From positions 62,001 through 126,000 of the forward strand of contig NZ_JAUPEC010000002.1 in the NCBI RefSeq assembly GCF_030551755.1: a DNA stretch of 64,000 nucleotides, given 5' to 3'. The position numbers and the translations under genes were made by a program. Below are positions 37,727 to 45,961 of the stretch, in pieces. This stretch comes from Pseudocolwellia sp. AS88. GTDB lineage: Bacteria > Pseudomonadota > Gammaproteobacteria > Enterobacterales > Alteromonadaceae. Under the pieces are notes generated by a model, which was not told where the DNA came from, did not search any database, and saw nothing but the letters and a program-made list of their open reading frames with translations. Positions within the stretch are counted from its first letter, which is position 1, and every line of letters starts with the position of its first letter.

Positions 37727-38311
37727 ATGATAAAAAATCAATTAATAAAAGTACGAAACAAAGCGAGAATATCTAGCTCGCCTTGTTTTGTCTTTTTTAC
37801 CTCAATAGTGCTAAGTCTATTTTTTACTGGCTGTTCGCCAAGTGACAATAAGACTGATATTTTAGTTAATGAGGAAAGTAATAAAAGCTTAGATGTTACA
37901 CCTCAATTAATTAAAAAAAACAGTGTTAATAAGTTACTTAATTATGCGCCAACAGTTAATGAACGTCGCCAAGGTTTTTGGTTGGGTGGAAGTCCTCCAA
38001 TAAATAAACGAGCGTCAAGGATTGATACATATTATAAAATGGTGGCAAGTGATAAACCAAACCACTTATTGGTTAAATTACAATTTGAAGGCGTAAAGTT
38101 TGACGATGCTTATATTACTTTTAAAGCATTAGATGGCGCTGAAATAGTATCAACTCAGCAACTTAAATGGTTATTGAAAGGAGATGCAGTGTCAGAAGTT
38201 AGCTTTGAAGTTAAAATCCCTGAAAAGGTAAGTTATCTAACCCTTTATACTTCTCAAGAGGGGAAAGGGGCTTCTAGAGCTTTTATACTTCAAGAAACAA
38301 AACATAAATGA
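37727..38311 (+). CDS. Small lipoprotein of unknown function
   Basis: A 194-residue predicted lipoprotein. Signal peptide hydrophobic core at about residues 21-34, lipobox FFTGC. The mature part is rich in Lys and Ser with no family I recognise; the second half (NHLLVKLQFEGVKFDDAYITF...) looks like a small beta-sandwich. It starts 14 bases after the metalloprotease gene and shares its terminator, so the two are co-expressed. It may be an accessory or inhibitor subunit of the protease; this is inference. Confidence 0.65.
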   Translation: MIKNQLIKVRNKARISSSPCFVFFTSIVLSLFFTGCSPSDNKTDILVNEESNKSLDVTPQLIKKNSVNKLLNYAPTVNERRQGFWLGGSPPINKRASRIDTYYKMVASDKPNHLLVKLQFEGVKFDDAYITFKALDGAEIVSTQQLKWLLKGDAVSEVSFEVKIPEKVSYLTLYTSQEGKGASRAFILQETKHK

Positions 38312-38346
38312 AAGTTTTTTAATAAATATGTTTTTAACTAAAAATT

Positions 38347-38373
38347 AAAGTCGGGCTGATGCCCGACTTTTTA
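38347..38373. terminator. Bidirectional terminator
   Basis: AAAGTCGGGC and GCCCGACTTTTT pair around TGAT, between the convergent lipoprotein and AztD-like genes. Confidence 0.85.
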
Positions 38374-38442
38374 TTTATACCTAAACAGCTTGTGAGTCGG
38401 CTATAAAGCTAACTCTACGAGTGCTTCAATCAATGACTATGC

Positions 38443-39738
38443 TTAGTGGTCATGTTCTTCTTCTTCAGCGATACCTAACCAAACTGCGCCAGATGGTGCG
38501 AAATCTAAAGTTAAGATTTCTTCAACGTGTTCATCATCTAAATCAACACTTGTTACTTGTTGATCATTAATAATATAAATAACTTCGCCAGCTTTTGATG
38601 AAACAATTATTGGATCGGCATCAGTCGCTAGGTTTTCAATAACAAGAATTCGTTTCTCAAATGCCCAGTCATCTTCAGCGCTATATAGGTTTAAGTAACC
38701 CTCATTATCTAGAATTAACATATGCTCTTTATGGCCATCAAAGCTGTAAACAACAGAGGTTAAGTTGTCTTCTGTTTGCCAATCAAATGGAGTGATGTTA
38801 GATGATGTTAAGTCAACAAAATAAAAGTCTGAAGAAGCTGTACCAATCATGATGTTGCTTTCAGGGCTACCGTATAATGCACCAATACGTGAACCGGTTG
38901 CTAGCTCTGCAGGGTTGGCAATTTTTTGTGGAGTAAATACATTACCTTGTTGCTCTATTGATAAAACACCATCACTACAACCAAAAGCTATATGGGTTTC
39001 AGTTTGAAAGCTTCCATGTAAAGCAGGGCAACTAATGTCAAAAATTTCTTCTTGGTGGAAGTGATCATCATGTAACTCTAATAAAGCAACATATTCAGGC
39101 AATGTGCTATCAGAATCGCTGTCACGTAGTGTTGTTAACACATAATTATCACGGATTTCAGCGGTACCATGTATGTTAGTATCGAAATCGTGATCGGCAA
39201 TAGTAGTTTCTTCAGCAATGCTTTCATCAGACAATATGCTTAATCTAGCATTGATACCTGAATCACCGTCGCCATCAAAAAATACAGCTGTTTGTTCACC
39301 GCGTTGTACATAGTGAGTAGGCTTACTATCATTTAAGGTGAAGTTTGTTAACACAGGAGCATCATCATGTTGATCGTAGTGATCATCATGTAATTCTTGC
39401 CAAAGACCACCATCAACAAACTCTACACTGTCTAATGTACGTTGAATTGAAACGGCATAACGGTTTTCAGGGCTCGCGTACAAGTATTCTGCTGGGTGTG
39501 TTAAATTTAATGAGTCGATTAAGTTGTTATCTTCTAAATCATAAACATATATAACGGCTTGGTCTGCTGCTGTAATTGCAAGGCGACCTTCACCAGCTTC
39601 TTCGTCATGGTCATGGTCGTCATCATCTTCAACAATAATCGTTGGCTCTAATTCCGTAATATTTGTTTCTGCATCTCCACAACCGGTTAATGCTGCGGCA
39701 CAAACTAAAGCTAAGGTATTTAAACTAAATTTTTTCAT
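38443..39738 (-). CDS. His/Asp-rich beta-propeller lipoprotein, AztD-like zinc-binding protein
   Basis: A 431-residue predicted lipoprotein (lipobox AALTGC). The mature N-terminus is DDDDHDHDEE, followed by propeller-type strands (GRLAITAADQAVIYVYDL...). More His/Asp clusters occur (LHDDHYDQHDD, LHDDHFHQEE) and the protein ends EEEEHDH. The His-rich flap before a beta-propeller is the plan of AztD, a periplasmic zinc metallochaperone; sequence identity could not be measured. It lies 45 bases downstream of the zinc-type TonB receptor in the same unit, which has two Zur-like boxes. A zinc carrier near the outer membrane is therefore likely. Confidence 0.7.
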   Translation of the reverse strand: MKKFSLNTLALVCAAALTGCGDAETNITELEPTIIVEDDDDHDHDEEAGEGRLAITAADQAVIYVYDLEDNNLIDSLNLTHPAEYLYASPENRYAVSIQRTLDSVEFVDGGLWQELHDDHYDQHDDAPVLTNFTLNDSKPTHYVQRGEQTAVFFDGDGDSGINARLSILSDESIAEETTIADHDFDTNIHGTAEIRDNYVLTTLRDSDSDSTLPEYVALLELHDDHFHQEEIFDISCPALHGSFQTETHIAFGCSDGVLSIEQQGNVFTPQKIANPAELATGSRIGALYGSPESNIMIGTASSDFYFVDLTSSNITPFDWQTEDNLTSVVYSFDGHKEHMLILDNEGYLNLYSAEDDWAFEKRILVIENLATDADPIIVSSKAGEVIYIINDQQVTSVDLDDEHVEEILTLDFAPSGAVWLGIAEEEEHDH

Positions 39739-39783
39739 GTTATTCCTTGGTAAATGGGTCTATATCCAGTGATAAAGTAAAAG

Positions 39784-42153
39784 TTAAAATGAGCCACGAA
39801 TACCAATAGCAAATGAACGTCCTGCTAGTGGTGTTAAGTCTTTTAAGAATGATGTGTGTACTTGTGCGTAATCATCCGTTAAGTTTTTCCCTTTCAAGTA
39901 AATAGCTAAATCTTGCTGCTTTATACTGAAGTGATAGTTAACGTTGAAATCAACAAGTACGTATCCGTCTGTAGATGTTTCTAATTCTGCGATGTGATCT
40001 TGGTCAAAGTAATGATTAATAAATAAGTCAGCTGAAATGCTTTCACCTTGATATTTTAATTCTGTTGCGATTCTCGCTGGCGGTGTACGAGGTAAATCTC
40101 CTCCGGCATCTAAGCTTGCGCGAATAATATCTCCTTGCACCGTCCATGAAAATTCATCATTTACTTGCCAAACAGCTTGGGCTTCAAAGCCATATAAAGT
40201 CACATCTTGTGCAGTAAATGCATAGAGAGGTAATGTGGTTGTTTCCTCTTCTTCATGGTCTGAAAGTTCTTCTTCTCCATGATCATGTTCATGTTCGCTA
40301 ACTGCCAATAAGCCGGTTGCTTGCTCATAGTAATAATCGTCAATTTGGTTATAAAAAGCATTTAGAATAAAACCAAAATCACCTTTAAATTTACGTAAAC
40401 TTAAATCGATATTGTTGGCTGTTTCCATCTTAATTGGTTGATCGTTTAAACTGAAATATGCTTCTTCACCTGCACTTTCTTGTAAGGAGAATAGTGCGCC
40501 TACTTCATATGAACCAGTACCTATGTGTGGTCCAAAAGACAGAAGTTCAGATGCTGAAGGTGCTCTTTTAGAATGGGAAAGTGAAAGGCCAAGGTTATAG
40601 CTATCAGCAAAATCCCAAACAAGACCTGCAGAAAAACTAACAGGAGTAAAAACATGTTTAACGTCGAAATTACGGGTGATCTCTTCTGAGCCATGATCAT
40701 GATCATCATGTGCGTCTACATCGCTAAGGCTTTCAAATAACTCAAGTTCAGGTAAGCGTACCGTTGAGGCTGTAATTTCTGTTCGCTCAATTCGAGCTCC
40801 AAGTTGAAGTAATACATCACCAAAATGACGTTCTTCCATTAACGCTAATGCAATTGAGTCAGTTTTAGACGGTGGAGTAAAAGCTTCTTCGCCAACGGCT
40901 GTGAAATCATTTTGTTTATAATGAAGACTTATTCCGCCACGCCAGTTTAGAAAGTCTTGATGTAAAACTTCTGTACGAGCTTCTAAAGTTTCATTTTCGA
41001 AAGTGGTGCCAACAACGCCCACCTCTAGTTCACTGTGCTCGTAGTCGGTGAAAGCAATTCTGGTATTTACTGCTTTAATGTATTTATTATTAAAGTCTAA
41101 TTCACTTAATAGTTGCCAGCGTTCTTGCTCTAAATCAGCTAATACCGCGACTTCTTCATCACCATGACTATGGCCAGGAATTCCGTATTCTTGATCCAAG
41201 CTTTGATATGAAAGACCAACAAAACCATTACCAAGTAGGTAACTTGTTCCTAAAGTGAAACCACTTGATTCTGCAGCAGAGTTCTCTACTTTATCAACGC
41301 CATCTCTTTCAGGTATTTGGTAATTATTACTCTCACGATAAAAACCATCAGCATGCACAGCAATATTTCCAACGCCGCTATTAAATGAACCTGAAGCGAG
41401 TGTTTGATCGTTATTATTATTGTGCTCTACTAACCATTCACCTTTGGTGTCTGTACTACGTGGTACTCTTTCGTCAACAAGATTAACGACACCGCCAATT
41501 GCACCACTACCATAAAATAGTGTTGCAGGCCCACGTAAAACCTCAATTTGCTCTGTGGTTGATGTTTCTGTCGATACTGCGTGGTCAGGCCCAATGCGTG
41601 AAGCATCACCCGCATCTAAACCATTTTGAGTGACTAATACTCTAGGTCCGTCTAAACCACGAATAATAGGTGTACTTGCAACAGAACCATGGAAGTTACT
41701 ATGTACGCCAACTTCTTTGCTTAAGCTATCACCTAAGGTGTTTTCTTGACGCATGCGCAATTTTTCACCGTGTAATACGGTAATAGGTAAAGCTGATTCT
41801 ATGTTTGAACTGTGAAAAGGCGTGGCATGTACATCAATAATTTCGATAGCCGACTTATCAAGAAAAACACTTAATTCAGCATGCTTATCTTTATCAATGT
41901 TTACGTTAATATTTTTATGAACAAAGTTGTTTGCAACAACGTGGAGCTCGTATTTACCTGGCTCTACATCTAAGGTGAATACACCTTCTTCATTTGTGGT
42001 TGATGTGTTGTTGGTCCCCATTATTTTAACCATTGCGCCAGAAATAGCTTTACCTTGGTTATTTGTAATAGTCCCTTTAACTTGTTCAGCATTTATTTGA
42101 GCACTTGCTGTAACAGCAAGCAATACGCTCATTATTTTCGATAGCTTTCTCAT
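39784..42153 (-). CDS. TonB-dependent receptor, ZnuD-like zinc receptor
   Basis: A 789-residue outer-membrane receptor. After a signal peptide (to about residue 22) comes a carboxypeptidase-regulatory-like beta-sandwich (VKGTITNNQGKAISGAMVKIMG), then the plug (ENTLGDSLSKEVGVHSNF, STPIIRGLDGPRVLVTQNGLDAGDASRIGPDHAVSTE, IEVLRGPATLFYGSGAIGGVVNLVDERVP) and the barrel. Three extracellular-type segments are His/Asp/Glu-rich (GHSHGDEE, DAHDDHDHGSEE, EHEHDHGEEELSDHEEEE), as in the Neisseria zinc receptor ZnuD. Two perfect Zur-like palindromes precede the start. It is first in a unit with the AztD-like gene. Confidence 0.85.
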   Translation of the reverse strand: MRKLSKIMSVLLAVTASAQINAEQVKGTITNNQGKAISGAMVKIMGTNNTSTTNEEGVFTLDVEPGKYELHVVANNFVHKNINVNIDKDKHAELSVFLDKSAIEIIDVHATPFHSSNIESALPITVLHGEKLRMRQENTLGDSLSKEVGVHSNFHGSVASTPIIRGLDGPRVLVTQNGLDAGDASRIGPDHAVSTETSTTEQIEVLRGPATLFYGSGAIGGVVNLVDERVPRSTDTKGEWLVEHNNNNDQTLASGSFNSGVGNIAVHADGFYRESNNYQIPERDGVDKVENSAAESSGFTLGTSYLLGNGFVGLSYQSLDQEYGIPGHSHGDEEVAVLADLEQERWQLLSELDFNNKYIKAVNTRIAFTDYEHSELEVGVVGTTFENETLEARTEVLHQDFLNWRGGISLHYKQNDFTAVGEEAFTPPSKTDSIALALMEERHFGDVLLQLGARIERTEITASTVRLPELELFESLSDVDAHDDHDHGSEEITRNFDVKHVFTPVSFSAGLVWDFADSYNLGLSLSHSKRAPSASELLSFGPHIGTGSYEVGALFSLQESAGEEAYFSLNDQPIKMETANNIDLSLRKFKGDFGFILNAFYNQIDDYYYEQATGLLAVSEHEHDHGEEELSDHEEEETTTLPLYAFTAQDVTLYGFEAQAVWQVNDEFSWTVQGDIIRASLDAGGDLPRTPPARIATELKYQGESISADLFINHYFDQDHIAELETSTDGYVLVDFNVNYHFSIKQQDLAIYLKGKNLTDDYAQVHTSFLKDLTPLAGRSFAIGIRGSF

Positions 42154-42170
42154 GTTTCCCCTTGCGGAAG

Positions 42171-42185
42171 TGTTATAATATAACA
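42171..42185. promoter_or_regulatory. Zur-like operator 1 of the zinc receptor gene
   Basis: TGTTATAATATAACA is a perfect palindrome around one central base. It matches the core TGTTATA-N-TATAACA of the gammaproteobacterial Zur box and lies 18 bases before the start codon. Confidence 0.85.
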
Positions 42186-42196
42186 GTCGTGTAAAT

Positions 42197-42214
42197 GTTA
42201 TGTTATAACATAAC
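42197..42214. promoter_or_regulatory. Zur-like operator 2 of the zinc receptor gene
   Basis: GTTATGTTATAACATAAC is a perfect 18-base palindrome with the ATGTTAT...ATAACAT Zur arms, 12 bases from operator 1. Two sites in series suggest cooperative repression. Confidence 0.8.
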
Positions 42215-42396
42215 GCTTCGCAAGATGTTTCAGGATATATTTATTGATTACCATTCGTGAAAATGATTATTTAAATATTGAGTGTTGATGAAAATAATAC
42301 TTTAAAATCAATGTTGTTAGTGATTTTTGGGTTTTATAATGAACAGACAAGGGAAACCGAACGCTTAATACTTTGGTTCTTTTTTTTGAGCTAAAG

Positions 42397-43632
42397 TTAT
42401 CTGCGGTTTGCTTCTTTAAAAGCCATAAAGGCAGGAGGGATAGCTGCTAAAAATGTTAAAAAAAGTAATATGCTGACAGTTATCAATGTATTAACAGAAA
42501 GTATGTTTGCATTAACTGACAATCCATAATGAGTTAACAAGAATGACTTTGATGCAGTTAAACCTACCGTCAGTAATACAATTGCAATAAATGCGCTAAC
42601 TAAAGTAATAAGTAGAGCTTCGAGTTCTATAAGCCAGTAGATGAAAAAGGGAGATGCTCCTATCATACGAAGTAGTTTTATTTCTTGCTGGCGTTCTCGG
42701 ATAGATGCCAACAACATAGCACTTAACCCAAATAAGGTTGATATGATCACTAAGCTCGAAATTAAACGAAGCGTACTTTCTGCAACAGATAAGGTTTGCC
42801 ATAACTCGGAGAGCGCAACACCGGGAAGTAAAGCCATTAAAGGTTCTTCGTTGTTTGTATTAATATTACGTTGAAGTTGAAAAGCACTGAGTCGAGATTT
42901 TAAACCTAGCATTACAGCAGTAACAGATTGCGGTTGTAATTCGACGAAGTTAGTTAAAGGCTGTTGCGCTTTGTTGAGTAATTCTTTGCGTTTAGACGCA
43001 GATAAATGAATAGCCTCTAAACCTTGTAAACTAATATGTAATGTTTGATCAACGGCTGTGCCTGTAGGTTTCAGTACGCCAACAATTTTGAAAGGTGTAT
43101 CGGTATGATTAGTAAAGCTTGTACTACCTATGCCATGGGCTAGTGTTAATTGATCACCCAATTGATATTTTAATGATTTAGCAACTTCAGAGCCAATAAC
43201 AACATCAAATAAGTGATTAAACTTATCACCGTTTGAAAACTCTAAAGCCTGTTTCTCGCCATAGCTAAAGTAATCAAAGTAGTTAGATGTGGTGCCTAAC
43301 ACTCGATAACCTCGATGAGAATCACCCAGAGAAATAGGTAAAGCCCACTTTACCTGCGGGTTGTTTTTTAGATTGGTATAAGATTGCCAACTCATATTAT
43401 TTGTTGGTTTTCCCATTCTAAAAACAGAATACAGTAATAAATTCAATTCACCTGTTCGCGTACCAACAATAATATCTACACCAGAAACACTATTAGAAAA
43501 GCTGACTTTTGCTTGCTCTCTAATATGCTCTACACCAAACATAACCAACATACTTATACTTAAGGCAATTATGGTTAACATTACTGAGCCTTTACGGTAA
43601 ATAATGCTCTTAGATGCGAGTCGGAAAAACAT
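42397..43632 (-). CDS. ABC transporter permease, FtsX/LolC-MacB type
   Basis: A 411-residue membrane protein with the four-helix FtsX/MacB plan: TM1 near residues 17-34 (MLTIIALSISMLVMFGV), a large periplasmic domain (to about 270), and three C-terminal helices (LISSLVIISTLFGLSAML, LEALLITLVSAFIAIVLL, VNTLITVSILLFLTFL). The motif REQ/RERQQEIKLLRMIGAS before TM3 is the family's coupling signature. Its start shares one base with the ATPase stop (TAATG). In Vibrio a similar pair belongs to the ZrgABCDE zinc-uptake locus; here Zur-like control and ZrgA nearby fit the same job. Such transporters typically move lipoproteins or drive envelope machinery. Confidence 0.85.
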   Translation of the reverse strand: MFFRLASKSIIYRKGSVMLTIIALSISMLVMFGVEHIREQAKVSFSNSVSGVDIIVGTRTGELNLLLYSVFRMGKPTNNMSWQSYTNLKNNPQVKWALPISLGDSHRGYRVLGTTSNYFDYFSYGEKQALEFSNGDKFNHLFDVVIGSEVAKSLKYQLGDQLTLAHGIGSTSFTNHTDTPFKIVGVLKPTGTAVDQTLHISLQGLEAIHLSASKRKELLNKAQQPLTNFVELQPQSVTAVMLGLKSRLSAFQLQRNINTNNEEPLMALLPGVALSELWQTLSVAESTLRLISSLVIISTLFGLSAMLLASIRERQQEIKLLRMIGASPFFIYWLIELEALLITLVSAFIAIVLLTVGLTASKSFLLTHYGLSVNANILSVNTLITVSILLFLTFLAAIPPAFMAFKEANRR

Positions 43633-44315
43633 TAATTCTTAACCTTAAGATGATTAATACTGTTTAATGCAATGCTTGAATTAAAGTGGTTTTGTAAGCT
43701 CATATCGTGACTAACAAAAAGCAGAGTTGTGGCATTTTCTTCACAAAGGGAAGTAAGTAACGAAATAAAGCTATCTTTAGCAACTTGATCAAGTGATGAA
43801 GTGGGTTCGTCAGCAATAATTAATTTAGGTTGGTTTATTAAAGCTCTCGCTATTCCTACTCGTTGTTGTTGACCAATACTTAACTGATTAACAGGACGAT
43901 GCCAATCTTTAGCATCAAGTTTAAGTGTTGTGAGTATGTTATCTATTTGTGCTGCAAGCGTTGATGGTTTGGTATTAGGAGAGAAATGTGTTGCTAGCTT
44001 AATGTTCTCAATAGCATTTAGGTAATCAATTAAATTAAACTGTTGAAAAATATAACCAATATGTGCAGCTCTGTATTTATCTCGCTGGCGCTTGCTCATA
44101 TTATTTAACGCTTCGCCGAGTACTTTAATCTCACCAGATTGAGGAAGTTGTAAACCGCAAATAATATTAAGTAAAGTAGACTTACCACTACCCGAAGGAC
44201 CATGAATGAACAGTTGCTCACCTTGTTTTACCGACCAATCGGCTATTTTTAAGATGTTCTGCTCAGATTTTATTGAGTAAGAAAACTCAAGATTGTTAAT
44301 TTCAATGGCATTCAA
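43632..44315 (-). CDS. ABC transporter ATP-binding protein, LolD/MacB type
   Basis: A 227-residue ATPase: Walker A GPSGSGKST (near residue 40), Q loop IFQQFNLI, signature LSIGQQQRVGIARAL (a variant of LSGGQ), Walker B LIIADEPTSSLD, H loop FVSHD. It pairs with the overlapping permease gene. The promoter side carries the Zur-like box at 44354-44370, 39 bases before the start. Together with ZrgA this points to zinc uptake or a zinc-dependent envelope function rather than generic lipoprotein sorting. Confidence 0.88.
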   Translation of the reverse strand: MNAIEINNLEFSYSIKSEQNILKIADWSVKQGEQLFIHGPSGSGKSTLLNIICGLQLPQSGEIKVLGEALNNMSKRQRDKYRAAHIGYIFQQFNLIDYLNAIENIKLATHFSPNTKPSTLAAQIDNILTTLKLDAKDWHRPVNQLSIGQQQRVGIARALINQPKLIIADEPTSSLDQVAKDSFISLLTSLCEENATTLLFVSHDMSLQNHFNSSIALNSINHLKVKN

Positions 44316-44353
44316 AATAATACAGAGTTATAAAGTTACAGTTTGAAATGATA

Positions 44354-44370
44354 TTGTTATATTATAACAA
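44354..44370. promoter_or_regulatory. Zur-like operator of the ABC transporter genes
   Basis: TTGTTATATTATAACAA is a perfect 17-base palindrome (one central base) with the TGTTATA/TATAACA arms. Confidence 0.85.
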
Positions 44371-44425
44371 TGTTGTTTTGCTGTAAAATAAGCAAATGTA
44401 ACCAGCAATGTAAGCTCTTTGTAAC

Positions 44426-44554
44426 TAACCTGAGCTCGGCTTAATATATTATTCTCTAACTAAAGAAAGAAAAACTATTAAGTTAGCGTATAAGTTAAAT
44501 TTTATGAGTAATAATTTCAATGAATTAAAAACATCTTAAAGCGAGTTCAGATTA
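44426..44554. repeat. Family A element A3, internally deleted
   Basis: It has the TAACCTGAGCTCGGCTTAA left end and an imperfect right end TTAAAGCGAGTTCAGATTA. It is 129 bases long because about 68 internal bases, present in A1/A2/A4, are missing after CTCTAAC. It sits 56 bases upstream of the Zur-like box. Confidence 0.88.
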
Positions 44555-44559
44555 ACTAA

Positions 44560-44920
44560 TACCAAACGGATTAATTTATTACTCACTTAGCGAGAATTTA
44601 AAGGTTCAGAGGCACAGGTTCATAGTTCCAGACTGAACCTAAGCACCTACATCCATGTAGGCGAGGCATTGATTGAAGATAATGGTTATTCTCGGTAACT
44701 GCTCCTGCGTTACCCTAATGTCCTACATCCATGTAGGAACCTTGTCAAAATCAATAACGCGGCATATGAGCCTTTAAATTCTCGCCCTTCGGGAGCTCAT
44801 TAGCAAACTGATAACATCACAAAATTGAAGAAATATAGAATAACTATGTTTAATCAATTTTGCTTGTTCTAAGCTTGCTAATGTAGCTCTAAGTTGCTCA
44901 ATAAATTAATCCGTTTGGTA
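44560..44920. repeat. Family C inverted-repeat element C1 (intact)
   Basis: The 361-base element has perfect 19-base ends: TACCAAACGGATTAATTTA (44560-44578) and TAAATTAATCCGTTTGGTA (44902-44920). Inside, CGAGAATTTAAAGG (44591) and CCTTTAAATTCTCG (44771) form a second perfect inverted pair, and CCTACATCCATGTAGG-like palindromes occur twice (near 44653 and 44722). No coding potential. It begins 5 bases after A3. Confidence 0.9.
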
Positions 44921-44987
44921 TAAGAGCTAAGCAAACCTTACATAGCAAATGTGATTATTTTACAGGTATAAATCAAAGGTATTATTT

Positions 44988-45656
44988 ATGAAGTTTTTTT
45001 TGATCTTATTTTTATTTTTGTTAGCTGCGTGTGAAAAACCTTCGCTAAAATCTGAATTAACAGTCTCACCTGAAAATCCAGATCCAATAAGTACAAAGCA
45101 AGATAGCACTCCAGCCCAAGTACAAAACCCAGCTGAAAAACAAACGTTTGATGAGATCTACTGGGAAGAGCTTATCCCGCAAGATGACTTAGACGCCATA
45201 TTAAATCCACCCGATTACATCGCTCAAGTAGAAGATGGCTCAGCAGAAGATCAACTTGAAAACACTATCCAAAGTGCTATTAATCCTGATAAGTCTACAA
45301 ATGAAGTTTATGAAAAAGCTTTAGTTTCTACTCGTATTATTGAAGCTATGGATGGCAGGAATATACGTATTCCAGGTTTTATTGTTCCTATAGAATTTAT
45401 AGGAGAAAAGAAAGTCGCAAGTTTCTTTTTAGTCCCATATTTTGGGGCATGTCTTCACTTACCGCCACCTCCACCTAATCAAATTATTTATGTAGTATCG
45501 GAAGAAGGCATTACCCTTGAAAGCTTATACGAACCTGTGTGGATTTCAGGTAAATTATCAACCCAGCTTTTTGAAGACGAAACAGCAACCTCTGCCTATA
45601 CTTTAACATTAGCAGAGATGAGTATTTACCAAGATGGTGATTCGAACTACGAATAA
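44988..45656 (+). CDS. DUF3299 lipoprotein
   Basis: A 222-residue predicted lipoprotein: signal peptide with lipobox LLAAC (Cys15), then about 90 acidic, probably disordered residues, then the DUF3299 domain: MDGRNIRIPGFIVPIEFIGEKKVASFFLVPYFGACLHLPPPPPNQIIYV. The Cys-x-His-x-Pro-Pro cluster could bind metal. Proteins of this family occur in Vibrio zinc-uptake loci of the Zrg type and beside LolCDE-like transporters; function is undefined. It runs opposite to the rest of the zinc genes, and no Zur-like box was seen before it. Confidence 0.8.
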   Translation: MKFFLILFLFLLAACEKPSLKSELTVSPENPDPISTKQDSTPAQVQNPAEKQTFDEIYWEELIPQDDLDAILNPPDYIAQVEDGSAEDQLENTIQSAINPDKSTNEVYEKALVSTRIIEAMDGRNIRIPGFIVPIEFIGEKKVASFFLVPYFGACLHLPPPPPNQIIYVVSEEGITLESLYEPVWISGKLSTQLFEDETATSAYTLTLAEMSIYQDGDSNYE

Positions 45657-45961
45657 ATTTGTATTGAATAGCTGAGCTTAAATATGGTTAAAAGCTTTGA
45701 GGTTTTGGATTCTAGATTGAATGGAAAATCTCTAGCAGCAGGCCACTTAGTTGCATTTAACAATGCCACAATATATCCGCCTTATTAAAGCTGTCATCTT
45801 TGGATAAATTTAACACTGTCAATGCACACTTATGCCACATAGGGGACATTATCATTTAAGCTGTAGTATTAATTTGGATTAGATTCTGTATCGATAACGC
45901 CTTTTCATGAATAATTATTTTTGTCGTAATTCTAACTAGAAACTAAGTGCATTGTTCGAGA
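45657..45961. other. Intergenic region with left GTGGCA-type repeat array
   Basis: About 305 bases with no gene. Complementary-strand repeats resembling GTGGCA/GTGACA begin the visible structure at 45741-45838 (see separate entry). Confidence 0.5.
45741..45838 (-). mobile_element. Left degenerate IS21-family-like end array
   Basis: On the minus strand GTGGCA or TGACA units recur at 45833-45838, 45817, 45792, 45764 and 45741, with spacings of 16, 25, 28 and 23 bases. IS21-family elements carry several such ~20-base spaced repeats at their ends. The copies are degenerate and no transposase gene remains. Confidence 0.4.

Noticed and set aside
42397-44315. LolCDE lipoprotein-sorting transporter
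   Set aside because: Only one permease gene and a Zur-like operator are present, beside zinc genes; a Zrg-type role is more likely than general lipoprotein sorting.
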